Source: Taeniopygia guttata
Lineage: Eukaryota; Chordata; Aves; Passeriformes; Estrildidae
Direction of reading: 5' to 3'
Assembly (NCBI RefSeq): GCF_048771995.1
Contig: NC_133027.1
Span: 11,714,001-11,778,000, forward strand
Length of the DNA stretch: 64,000 bases
Under the pieces are notes generated by a model, which was not told the DNA's origin, did not search any database, and worked only from the letters and a program-made list of their open reading frames with translations. The translations under genes were made by a program, and so were the position numbers. Positions 59,201 through 64,000 of the stretch are shown here, piece by piece (position 1 is the first letter of the stretch; each line of letters begins with the position of its first letter).

Positions 59201-61017
59201 AGCTCCCACTAACTGGGTCAGTCAATGAAATTGACTGCCAAGGCAAGATCAGCGGGATGTTGGAAAAGCCGTGGTGTTTTGTTGGTAAAGGAAAGTCATC
59301 TTTCCTTTACCATCTCCATCTTATCAGAAAGTGCTCTGCAGAGTGGAGCTTAAACAGTGGGTTCTGGGAGAGCAGTTACAGATGGGAAAGAAGCAGGTGG
59401 AGCCTCGTGTTTCCTTTTCATGCAGGCTGAACTCCCGATAGCCAGAGGAGAGAGACCACAGCTGCGGAAGCCCAACCGATTCTCGCCTCACCTGTGTGAC
59501 TTTCTGAGCTGCTGCCTGCAGACAGACGAAGAGCAGCGCTGGTCTGCCAAGAGGCTCCTGCAGGTAAAATGCCAAGGGGCTGAGGTGAAACAGTGTCTGA
59601 GGGATGGGCTCCTCCTCCACCGAGGTCCGAGGCATCAGATGAGCCCCCTTCCTCCTCACCTCCACTCTTGGTGATGTTCAAATGAAAACAGTGAGGAATC
59701 CTAGACTGGGCTGGGCTGGCAGGGCTCTGGAAAGTCCTCTGGTCCAAGTGACCTGCAATGAGCAGGGACATCTTTAAAGAGATCAGGTTGCTCAGAGTCC
59801 TGTCCCACCTGACCTGGAATGATTCCAGGGATGGGGGCACCTACAAGCTCTTGGGACAACCTGTGCCAGAGTGGCACCATGCTCCGAGAAAAGAAGGTCT
59901 TCCTTAGACCTACTCTGATTAGATCCCCATGTGTTTAAAACTATTTGCCCACACTCTCTTGTAACTGGCCCTGTTAAAAAAGGTGTCCCCCACTTTCTTC
60001 AAAGCCACTCTGAAATCTTGGAAAGCAGCAATAAAGTCTCCCTGGGGCCTGTTCTTCACAAAAGTGAATAACTCCACCTCTCTCCGCATTTCCTGAGAGG
60101 ACAGGTGCTCTGTTTTCTGGCTGTTTCTGTTGCCCTGATTTGGTGGGATGTTCAGTTTTATCTAATGGTAAAAGAACTGAAGTACAGCAATGCAGGGTAA
60201 AGAGACATGAAATAGTGGTGGAGGAACCCAAGGCTGCCAGTCCTGGCAGAGCAGTCTGGAGAGATTTGGCTGTGGGCAGGAGGGGCTTTGAGGGACTCAC
60301 TGTGAGCCTCTGAGGGGCCCTGGTTTATGCCCCCCACCCCACCCTTAGAGGTTTCTGGCACACAAACAGGGACAGCTGAGAGGGACTTGCCCCAGCCCCA
60401 TCTGCTGCCTGGCATGCTCAGGCAGAGGGGAACTGTCCCAGGCTGACTGCCAGGTTGTGTGGCAGAGAGGGAACTGCAGGACCCATCGCCGCTGGACTGG
60501 CCCTGCTGGGAAGGAAGGTGCCATCCCACACAGAAGGGGCAGGGCATGGAAAGGCAGACACTGCTTTGTGTGCCTGTGGAAGTTAGCATGGTGCCTGTCT
60601 TTCCAAGACAGGGACCTCTGGGAGTCATTGGAGCTTCCTGAAAGGAAAAAACCCCAGGGACAGAAAGCACCATTTCTAGAGCACTGGCAGGGCAAAAATC
60701 CCAGCAAGATGGAGAAACCAGAATAAATGGATGAGTGGGATTCTGGGCCAGGTTTGCCTGTGATGGCAAGCTCCTGCACATGATGAGTGGGGAGCAGATG
60801 GTCCCATTGTTTTACTTTCTGGGTCCTTCTAGGAGCTAGAGGAATCCTGATTGAGTCTGTGAAGCACTGAGCTTGGAATGTCATGGTTCACTGTTCTTTG
60901 TTGTTTTTTTTTCCTGTGGATTAGCATCCATTTGTAACAGCAGCCAAGCCAGCGTCCACCCTGGCACCACTCATCAACTCAGCGAAGAAGAAGAAGACGA
61001 AGAAGACAAGAATCTAA
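16927..61017 (+). CDS. PAK-like serine/threonine kinase gene with a 26-exon repeat domain
   Basis: I assembled 41 coding exons with matching phases, about 1,690 residues if all are used. The product would transfer phosphate to Ser/Thr. Domains in order: hydrophobic N-terminus (residues 5-22), 26 acidic 44-residue repeats (about 40-1183), coiled coil (about 1184-1320), linker, then a group I PAK-like kinase domain (about 1410-1670) and a basic tail. Kinase motifs: [43 protein letters not shown]. The p21-binding (CRIB) region typical of PAK1-3 was not seen, so Cdc42/Rac control is doubtful. The start is the first in-frame ATG after a stop at 16843, with A at -3. The 5' UTR and promoter are undefined. 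From memory, songbirds carry expanded PAK3-like families; this may be one member. Confidence 0.85.
17006..17926 (+). other. Intron 1
   Basis: Bounded by gtaagt and ctacag. It contains a run of 12 A near 17602 and no other recognised element. Confidence 0.6.
17927..17964 (+). CDS. Kinase gene exon 2
   Basis: Acceptor cccactacag and donor taag/gtgagt bound 38 bases that complete the Arg codon and add [12 protein letters not shown], ending in phase 0 as the repeat exons require. Confidence 0.65.
18380..18577 (+). repeat. Diverged copy of the array spacer, left part
   Basis: It matches the spacer segment that begins at 27410 in unit 1 (and its copies every 3772 bp) with scattered differences, and stops exactly where the antisense LTR begins. 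The spacer therefore once stood in intron 2 as well. Confidence 0.8.
18578..19138 (-). mobile_element. 3' LTR of the antisense provirus
   Basis: On the minus strand it starts TGTAGGAATATA right after the polypurine tract at 19139-19155 and ends GTGGACA. AATAAA lies on the minus strand at 18650-18655. Confidence 0.75.
19139..19155 (-). promoter_or_regulatory. Polypurine tract of the antisense provirus
   Basis: On the minus strand this reads aaaaagagtgggggaat, immediately before the LTR TG. Confidence 0.75.
19156..22500 (-). pseudogene. Decayed 3' half of the antisense provirus
   Basis: By position this should hold RNase H, integrase and possibly env. It is AT-rich, with no legible catalytic motifs and no long open frame. 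Confidence 0.4.
22515..23340 (-). pseudogene. Provirus reverse transcriptase remnant
   Basis: The minus strand shows finger/palm sequence ([18 protein letters not shown], about 23180-23240), the active-site motif YIDDLLIA (about 22950-22975) and a thumb-like segment ([10 protein letters not shown], about 22665-22695). They lie in more than one frame, with stops between. YIDD in place of YMDD, and the overall pattern, indicate a class II (beta-like) ERV. Confidence 0.75.
23965..24840 (-). pseudogene. Provirus gag capsid and nucleocapsid remnants
   Basis: Minus-strand sequence at about 24277-24519 resembles the C-terminal half of a betaretroviral capsid. At 23965-24215 there are Cys/His stretches resembling two zinc knuckles, one of them damaged. 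Frames are interrupted. Confidence 0.6.
25408..26125 (+). repeat. Diverged copy of the array spacer, right part
   Basis: It matches the spacer from 28264 onward in unit 1. It joins directly to a type C exon, so the type A and B exons that follow the spacer in later units are missing here. Confidence 0.8.
26126..26257 (+). CDS. Repeat exon C, unit 1
   Basis: 44 codons beginning STKPAS and ending ESSEP, acceptor ttgccccag, donor gtaagt. Type C is the only class that does not begin with Met. Confidence 0.85.
26582..26713 (+). CDS. Repeat exon D, unit 1 (GC donor)
   Basis: 44 codons from MTEETTVS to ESSET. The donor reads acg/gcaagt, a GC donor at the position where the other classes have gt. 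Confidence 0.8.
26714..28982 (+). other. Spacer intron of unit 1
   Basis: This 2269-bp intron recurs in every unit. Its central part (about 27400-28250) is GC-rich, unlike the short AT-rich introns between other repeat exons. Open frames of 100-144 codons occur on both strands here but overlap one another and have no recognised domain. Confidence 0.75.
28983..29114 (+). CDS. Repeat exon A, unit 1
   Basis: 44 codons from MTETPAVS to ESPEP. It differs from the unit 2-4 copies by one synonymous base (GCT for GCC). Confidence 0.85.
29441..29572 (+). CDS. Repeat exon B, unit 1
   Basis: 44 codons from MTEATTVS to ESAEP, acceptor ttgccacag, donor gtaagt. Confidence 0.85.
29898..30029 (+). CDS. Repeat exon C, unit 2
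   Basis: Same sequence as the unit 1 type C exon by eye. Confidence 0.85.
30354..30485 (+). CDS. Repeat exon D, unit 2 (GC donor)
   Basis: Same coding sequence as unit 1 D, again with gcaagt. Confidence 0.8.
32755..32886 (+). CDS. Repeat exon A, unit 2
   Basis: Type A with GCC at the Ala codon that distinguishes it from unit 1. Confidence 0.85.
33213..33344 (+). CDS. Repeat exon B, unit 2
   Basis: Same as unit 1 type B by eye. Confidence 0.85.
33670..33801 (+). CDS. Repeat exon C, unit 3
   Basis: Same as the other type C exons. Confidence 0.85.
34126..34257 (+). CDS. Repeat exon D, unit 3 (GC donor)
   Basis: GC donor kept. Confidence 0.8.
36527..36658 (+). CDS. Repeat exon A, unit 3
   Basis: Same as unit 2 type A. 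Confidence 0.85.
36985..37116 (+). CDS. Repeat exon B, unit 3
   Basis: Same as unit 1 type B. Confidence 0.85.
37442..37573 (+). CDS. Repeat exon C, unit 4
   Basis: Same as the other type C exons. Confidence 0.85.
37898..38029 (+). CDS. Repeat exon D, unit 4 (GC donor)
   Basis: GC donor kept. Confidence 0.8.
40299..40430 (+). CDS. Repeat exon A, unit 4
   Basis: Same as unit 2 type A; the last unit with the original type A ending ([13 protein letters not shown]). Confidence 0.85.
40757..40888 (+). CDS. Repeat exon B, unit 4
   Basis: Same as unit 1 type B. Confidence 0.85.
41214..41345 (+). CDS. Repeat exon C, unit 5
   Basis: Same as the other type C exons. Confidence 0.85.
41670..41801 (+). 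CDS. Repeat exon D, unit 5 (GC donor)
   Basis: GC donor kept. Confidence 0.8.
44071..44202 (+). CDS. Repeat exon A', unit 5
   Basis: The first two thirds match type A. The end is changed to [13 protein letters not shown] by a cluster of substitutions, which looks like a converted tract. Confidence 0.85.
44529..44660 (+). CDS. Repeat exon B, unit 5
   Basis: Same as unit 1 type B. Confidence 0.85.
44986..45117 (+). CDS. Repeat exon C, unit 6
   Basis: Last type C exon. Confidence 0.85.
45442..45573 (+). CDS. Repeat exon D, unit 6 (GC donor)
   Basis: Last type D exon; GC donor kept. Confidence 0.8.
47843..47974 (+). CDS. Repeat exon A', unit 6
   Basis: Carries the same altered 3' part as the unit 5 copy. 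Confidence 0.85.
48300..48431 (+). CDS. Repeat exon E, end of array
   Basis: Stands where type B sits in other units but is a distinct class: begins MIETTAVS, has EEATEEQ and ends ESPEP. Confidence 0.85.
48759..48890 (+). CDS. Repeat exon B, terminal copy
   Basis: Type B sequence following exon E. Its upstream tract reads gcttttctcttgccacag, one base different from other B copies. Confidence 0.85.
49216..49347 (+). CDS. Repeat exon F, last repeat
   Basis: 44 codons from MIETTAVS to ESLEP, the most diverged class ([10 protein letters not shown]). Its donor is gtaagt, yet the intron after it resembles the spacer that follows type D exons. Confidence 0.85.
49348..50906 (+). other. Intron between repeat exons and coiled-coil exons
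   Basis: The first 100 bases resemble the start of the array spacer. Around 50600-50720 a coiled-coil-like reading is broken by frame changes and may be a lost exon. A TATC microsatellite lies at about 50182-50234. Confidence 0.55.
50182..50234. repeat. TCTG/TATC microsatellite
   Basis: Three TCTG-type units are followed by about nine TATC units. Confidence 0.9.
50907..51041 (+). CDS. Kinase gene coiled-coil exon 1
   Basis: 45 codons, phase 0, acceptor ttctgtgcag and donor cag/gtaagc. Gln/Glu-rich with a heptad-like second half ([14 protein letters not shown]). Confidence 0.8.
51319..51459 (+). CDS. Kinase gene coiled-coil exon 2
   Basis: 47 codons, phase 0, acceptor gtgtacag and donor cag/gtgagt. 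Charged helix-forming sequence including [13 protein letters not shown]. Confidence 0.8.
51520..51654 (+). CDS. Kinase gene coiled-coil exon 3
   Basis: 45 codons, phase 0, acceptor atttttcag and donor caa/gtgagt. Clear heptad pattern ([16 protein letters not shown], then [11 protein letters not shown]), which suggests self-association. Confidence 0.85.
52080..52163 (+). CDS. Kinase gene linker exon with uncertain 3' end
   Basis: The acceptor is ttgacttgag. The donor gag/gtacag at 52163 keeps phase 0 into the next exon. Without splicing there, the frame stays open with more helix-like sequence ([19 protein letters not shown]) to a TGA at 52293-52295, so the longer form would end the protein before the kinase domain. 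Confidence 0.55.
52550..52700 (+). CDS. Kinase gene linker exon before the kinase domain
   Basis: 50 codons plus one base, acceptor cttgttccag and donor actga/gtacgt. Ala/Ser/Pro/Lys-rich and probably disordered. Confidence 0.8.
53007..53070 (+). CDS. Kinase exon K1: start of domain and Gly loop
   Basis: Acceptor tttccctcag and donor agcgg/gtgagt. It encodes [11 protein letters not shown], the first half of the nucleotide-binding loop. Confidence 0.9.
53790..53838 (+). CDS. Kinase exon K2: rest of the Gly loop
   Basis: Acceptor tgtttctag and donor gcagag/gtaaat. It completes [17 protein letters not shown]; Phe-Gly-x-Val stands in the usual place. Confidence 0.9.
54602..54714 (+). CDS. Kinase exon K3: catalytic Lys and helix C
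   Basis: VAIKK supplies the ATP-anchoring Lys. The helix C Glu is in KAYELMTV, and NPNVVNYL matches the conserved PAK stretch. Confidence 0.95.
55318..55435 (+). CDS. Kinase exon K4: hinge
   Basis: Acceptor ctttcag and donor gggag/gtcagc. [17 protein letters not shown] is the hinge and start of helix D, close to PAK family sequence. Confidence 0.95.
56279..56378 (+). CDS. Kinase exon K5: catalytic loop
   Basis: [13 protein letters not shown] holds the catalytic Asp, Lys and Asn. His of HRD is Tyr, as in AGC kinases but unlike typical PAKs. Donor gctgg/gtcagt. Confidence 0.95.
56822..57018 (+). CDS. Kinase exon K6: DFG to helix F
   Basis: ADFGLFAQL, activation segment [17 protein letters not shown] and [11 protein letters not shown] are all present. 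The usual PAK activation-loop Thr is Ser here, and the P+1 Pro-Tyr is Ser-Gly. Donor ttcg/gtaagg. Confidence 0.95.
57369..57401. repeat. GAAAA-type A-rich microsatellite
   Basis: Tandem gaaaa/gaaaaa units within the intron after K6. Confidence 0.8.
57435..58030 (-). mobile_element. Solo LTR with perfect 6-bp target duplication
   Basis: It starts TGTAGGAG and ends CCCCAACA on the + strand, flanked by gttttg at 57429-57434 and 58031-58036. On the minus strand it begins TGTTGGGGAAG and has AATAAA at 57513-57518, which sets the orientation. It sits in the intron between K6 and K7, antisense to the gene. Confidence 0.85.
58037..59425 (+). other. Rest of the K6-K7 intron
   Basis: No further exon with kinase-like coding was found. 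No repeat family was recognised. Confidence 0.5.
59426..59563 (+). CDS. Kinase exon K7: C-lobe
   Basis: Acceptor tttcatgcag and donor cag/gtaaaa. [10 protein letters not shown] and RWSAKRLLQ match the C-terminal lobe of PAKs (Arg of helix I kept). The first ten residues are diverged. Confidence 0.9.
59690..60150 (-). mobile_element. CR1 LINE fragment, antisense
   Basis: The reverse complement of the CR1 3' region is legible: a block with gatcaggttgctcagagtcc, then acaacctgtgccagagtg and further CR1-like sequence to about 60140. No ORF. Confidence 0.75.
60925..61017 (+). CDS. Kinase exon K8: C-terminus
   Basis: Acceptor tgtggattag. HPFVTAAKP and LAPLIN align with the end of group I PAKs. The last ten residues form a basic cluster ([10 protein letters not shown]) that could be a nuclear localisation signal. 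TAA at 61015-61017. Confidence 0.9.
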   Translation, partial: HPFVTAAKPASTLAPLINSAKKKKTKKTRI

Positions 61018-61123
61018 CGATGAAGATATTATTACCAAGTTAGAGTAGGATTGTAGAGTAGGACTCTAGATTAGGATTGTTAAGTAGTTTTGTAGTATAG
61101 GTTTATGGATAGGATTATAATTA

Positions 61124-61129
61124 AATAAA
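61124..61129 (+). terminator. Poly(A) signal of the kinase gene
   Basis: AATAAA about 107 bases after the stop codon; the implied 3' UTR is short and AT-rich. Confidence 0.8.
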
Positions 61130-61214
61130 GTTTTCAAAGCATCAAGTCATTTGGAAGATTCCCCTCCTTCTGACCCCTTCAGAAAACATTTCCTTCTGAA
61201 TTGCCAGTTGTCTT

Positions 61215-61526
61215 TTATTGGTGCTGAGACACACTTATGGCTTCTTTGGTATGGTTTGTAAATGGAGAAGGCTCTTCTTCATTCATCCTCTCCAGACTAC
61301 ACTGCCTTTGGCATACGGCCCACCGGCCCCGTTTGGCACATCTGTGGCACTTCCAGTTGAGGCAGAAAGGGCAATGGCATTTGCGGGAAAAACCAAAGGG
61401 CGAGTGGGGCAGCCAAAACATCCTGTGCAGATGCAGGCCTTCAGCTGTGACTCGAGAGCATTTGGGTGCCTGCCACTTGGATTTGTATCGCGAAGGGCAA
61501 TGTCTTTGGCCGGAGGAGAGCCTTGC
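61215..61526 (-). CDS. Candidate Cys-rich terminal exon on the minus strand
   Basis: Read on the minus strand, a pyrimidine-rich tract (RC of 61530-61560) ends in an AG near 61527. An open frame follows with Cys/His clusters (CHCPFCLNWKCHRC and CQRQC) and ends in a TAA that overlaps AATAAA at 61213-61218. This would be a last exon tail to tail with the kinase gene. The protein is not recognised, and the Cys spacing does not match a zinc-finger family I know. A + strand frame also crosses here, so this is tentative. Confidence 0.35.
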   Translation of the reverse strand, partial: ARLSSGQRHCPSRYKSKWQAPKCSRVTAEGLHLHRMFWLPHSPFGFSRKCHCPFCLNWKCHRCAKRGRWAVCQRQCSLERMNEEEPSPFTNHTKEAISVSQHQ

Positions 61527-61813
61527 TCAGCAGAGAAAGCAGAAAGATCAGAGAGGTGCTCTGAAAGGTCTCCTGCGGTGCAGAGCTGTCAGCGAGTGTG
61601 AGGTGAGAGCGGGCCCGGCCTTGCCCGGCGTGGAGCTGCAGCAGAGCCCTGGCAGAGCCCGGAGCAGCCTGAGCCTGGGCAGGGGCAGGCTGCAAGGAGG
61701 CCCTTGTAGCTGCAGGAGGCACAGCCCGGCCCTGCGTGCCTCTTGCTGGCAGTGGGCGCATCCTCTGCTCTCAGCGCCCAAGCGCAGCCGGCTGCTCCCG
61801 AGGGGAAGCGGAG

Positions 61814-62715
61814 CCTGGCTCAGCATTCCCACTCTTGTGCTGGCTGCCCTGCGACTCCTGGCAAAGGTCAGCAGTGTGTGCAGCACTCTGGGCACCGGGG
61901 CAGGGAGCCGGGCTGCTCGGCAGGCTGGAGCACAGGGCAGCGTCCTTCAGGCACGGCGCTTGTGCCAGGGGACCATGGGCCAGCGGGAGGCAGGGACAGC
62001 TTGTCAGCTCATGGCTGCAGGAGCCAGTGCCCCACACAGCTCTGGGAGGCAGCGCCTGCACTTCTGCACTGAGCCACAGCAAAGCTGTGACCTGCAGAGT
62101 GCTTTGCAGAAATATTCAGGGCCAGCAGGCCGGCCTGCTTCGTGCTCTCTGGCACACAGCAAGAGCTGTGCCACGCTGCAGCTCGGAGCTGCTGGGAGAA
62201 AGGTGTTAGAAATAAACTCTTAGGTACAATTAAATGGAGACAAAGTCATTAAAGCAAAAGAGAACCGTTTTTCTTAGTAAGGATTCAACTGAGCTGGGTG
62301 TACTTCCCTTTTGGTTTGGTGTTCAACCCCCCCCATTTTCCAGCACACATCAACACCCAAAAAATTAACTGGAACAAATGCAAACCATAACTAACAACAG
62401 CTAGCACCAACAACTTTCATTCTTTTTTTGTAATGACCTTTTGGCTGAGGCAAAATATTACCTCCTGTCTCTCAGAGGGAATCGGGGATGAGCCTGAGCC
62501 TTGTGCTTGACTAGTGATCTGATTTGGAAGGGAGCAGAAGGGTTTCAGCAGGCAATTTGTGCTTCCTTTATTCATTTCTTAAGGAAAGACACAGTGTGGC
62601 TTCAGCCAGCAAAAGCATCTGCCAGTTGCATTGACGAAATGCTTGTGAGGAATTCCCAGAAAAAGAACATGTTGAAGAAAAGTTTAATCGTAACAAATCC
62701 TGCATTCCTTTAGCT
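61814..62715 (+). repeat. Gene-flanking duplication, right copy
   Basis: Partner of 13418-14500, in the same orientation. The match breaks at 62204-62472 and resumes at 62478. Confidence 0.85.
62204..62472. mobile_element. Insertion in the right duplication, LTR-like ends
   Basis: About 269 bases absent from the left copy. It starts TGTTAGAAAT and ends CTCTCA, with possible short flanking duplication aagg/gagg. There is no clear promoter layout, so the family is unknown. Confidence 0.5.
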
Positions 62716-62866
62716 GCAGGAGGCTCTGTTGGCACGGAGTCTGTTGAGCCAGTTGAGGGATTCTCTGCTGCGCAGCAGACGCAGAGCATCCATCTTCTCC
62801 ATCCCGCGAGGGAATAGAGAGCAATTTGCTGACATTTGCGAGCCAAACTCTAGACTCACCATACAG
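62714..62866 (+). CDS. Candidate exon of an unidentified gene
   Basis: The acceptor is cattcctttag (or the following ctgcag) and the donor is acag/gtgagt. The 51-codon frame is open and begins LQEALLARSLLSQL, then is Arg/Ser-rich (LLRSRRRASIFSIPRG). The sequence is absent from the left duplication. The protein is not recognised. Confidence 0.4.
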
Positions 62867-63490
62867 GTGAGTGCAGAAGATTCTTGGAAAGGCTTCTGAT
62901 GCTGAGGGGCTGGGCTGGGCTGCAGGTGGGCTGCAGGTGGGCTCAAGTACCAGAGTCACGGATTTCGCCTCTAGCTTTGGACAGGAACTGGAGACTTGGG
63001 AATGGGAGTCCTAGGGCATGGGAGTGTTCAAGAAACTGGCAATCCAAATGGATAATCTTGCCTCTACTTTTCTGATAGGTTTGGAAGAGCAGCTTTCTGT
63101 CACGCCAAAAAAATCTGCAGAGGGCTGCCTAAAGGAACCAAAGGGATTGATCACATCCCTGACATTCCTTTTTTGGAGTTTGTCCCACTTATTTTGGTGG
63201 GTTTTTTTTGATCACTAAACACCATGAGCTCAGTAAGTATTTTGCAACTCAATGCAAATCTGATTCTTGAAACATTTTCCAGGATATGTCTAGAAAGCAT
63301 TTCAAGAGTTTGTAGCAAATGCAGAGGAACAGAAACCTTTGAAAACTTGATGTTCTGGAATTTGGAAGGTTTTGAATCTCTGTGGTTGTTAACAGTAGTG
63401 TAGAAATGCTTACGGTGTGAGCAGCAACCTGCTGGAATTGGGAACTGGTTTCATTTCAAGCCATTGAGACAGGCTTTTTCTTGGGGAGGC
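62867..63490. other. Unassigned region
   Basis: A tandem ggctgggct/gcaggtggg patch lies near 62910-62945. No gene was recognised. Confidence 0.4.
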
Positions 63491-64000
63491 GACTTGTCAG
63501 AGATCAGGGGTGCCTTAGCGCTCTCTTGTCCCCCCTTTTGTCCCAGCTAGCTCCGTGAGGGGGGGGGGAGCGCTGGCAGCTTCCGTGTTTTCCGGCGAAC
63601 CCTCGCGGGTATCGGCCGGTGCTGCGTGGGTTTGGGAGCGAGGCGAGTCCCGAGGCAAATAAAAGGAGAGAGACTTTTTCCCCCGCGGGCGATATCTCAG
63701 TTTATTACGGCTTGGTTGGGAAGGCAAAAACCGAGAAGGCTGCTGCGTGCTAAGTTTGAATTTGTCCGTGCCGCCTGGCCGATTCGGGGGCAGGGCGGCG
63801 CGCTCCAAAGCTGGCCGCGATCCAAGAGAGGCTGCGTGTGGAGCCGCGGCGCTCTGTGTGCAGAGGCGACGGCGGCGGTGAGGCTGCAGCAGCGATCGCA
63901 GGACAGTCCGAGGCGGCCGCGATCGCCCGGGGCAGCGGCGGCGGTTGCGGCAGTCAGGGGCCGGGCGAGAGAAAGAGCCGCGACAGCACGCAGGAATCAG
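63491..64000. other. GC- and CpG-rich end of the window
   Basis: High CpG density with a run of nine G near 63560, AATAAA on + at about 63657, and gcggcggc repeats after 63860. It could be a CpG-island promoter or a GC-rich LTR cut by the window edge; I cannot decide which. Confidence 0.4.

Noticed and set aside
61237-62223. Longest open frame in the window (328 codons, +)
   Set aside because: It runs through unrelated blocks (flank, CpG-rich stretch and duplicated segment), and the left duplicate keeps only part of it. GC-rich sequence makes chance frames likely.
1-64000. tRNA, rRNA, riboswitch or bacterial operon signals
   Set aside because: None were seen while reading both strands. A weak tRNA-derived element cannot be excluded without a covariance-model search.

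Overview
The window is vertebrate nuclear DNA, most likely from a songbird. The evidence is CR1 LINE 3' ends in both orientations, several avian-type endogenous retroviruses (ERVs) and solo LTRs, GT-AG exon/intron structure, and a PAK-type serine/threonine kinase gene of the kind that, as I recall, is expanded in passerines. Nothing prokaryotic is present.

Layout. About 1-13.3 kb is repeat-rich flank. It holds one candidate exon of an unidentified host gene (273-442), a 5' LTR plus decayed betaretrovirus-like gag carrying a nested solo LTR (1224-3150), a duplicated Ser-rich segment (3897-4475), a CR1 tail (6095-6325), and a decayed class I ERV with pol, env and 3' LTR (6790-11852). From 13.4 to 16.9 kb come segments duplicated elsewhere in the window, each interrupted by an LTR insertion missing from its partner.

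The main gene runs on the + strand from 16927 to 61017. I can assemble 41 coding exons with consistent reading phases, giving about 1,690 residues: a short N-terminal exon with a hydrophobic segment; 26 exons of exactly 132 nt, all phase 0, each encoding a 44-residue acidic Pro/Glu/Ser/Thr-rich repeat; three coiled-coil exons and a linker; and a group I PAK-like kinase domain split over eight exons, ending in a Lys-rich tail and an AATAAA signal. The catalytic Lys, Asp and DFG are kept, but HRD reads YRD and no CRIB/p21-binding segment was seen.

The 26 repeat exons form a two-level tandem array. A monomer of about 457 bp (exon plus short intron) sits inside a higher-order unit of 3772 bp present six times (26126-48758), with almost no differences and no length change in units 1-5. 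One of the four exons in each unit uses a GC splice donor in every copy. Intron 2 carries an antisense betaretrovirus-like provirus (18578 to about 25400) that replaced part of a diverged copy of the array spacer.

Downstream (61.2-64 kb) are a possible minus-strand Cys-rich terminal exon, a second copy of the segment found at 13.4 kb (direct repeats 48.4 kb apart that bracket the gene), one more candidate exon, and a GC-rich end. The bracketing repeats suggest the gene belongs to a tandem family. All exon calls come from reading splice sites and frames; no transcript or database evidence was available.
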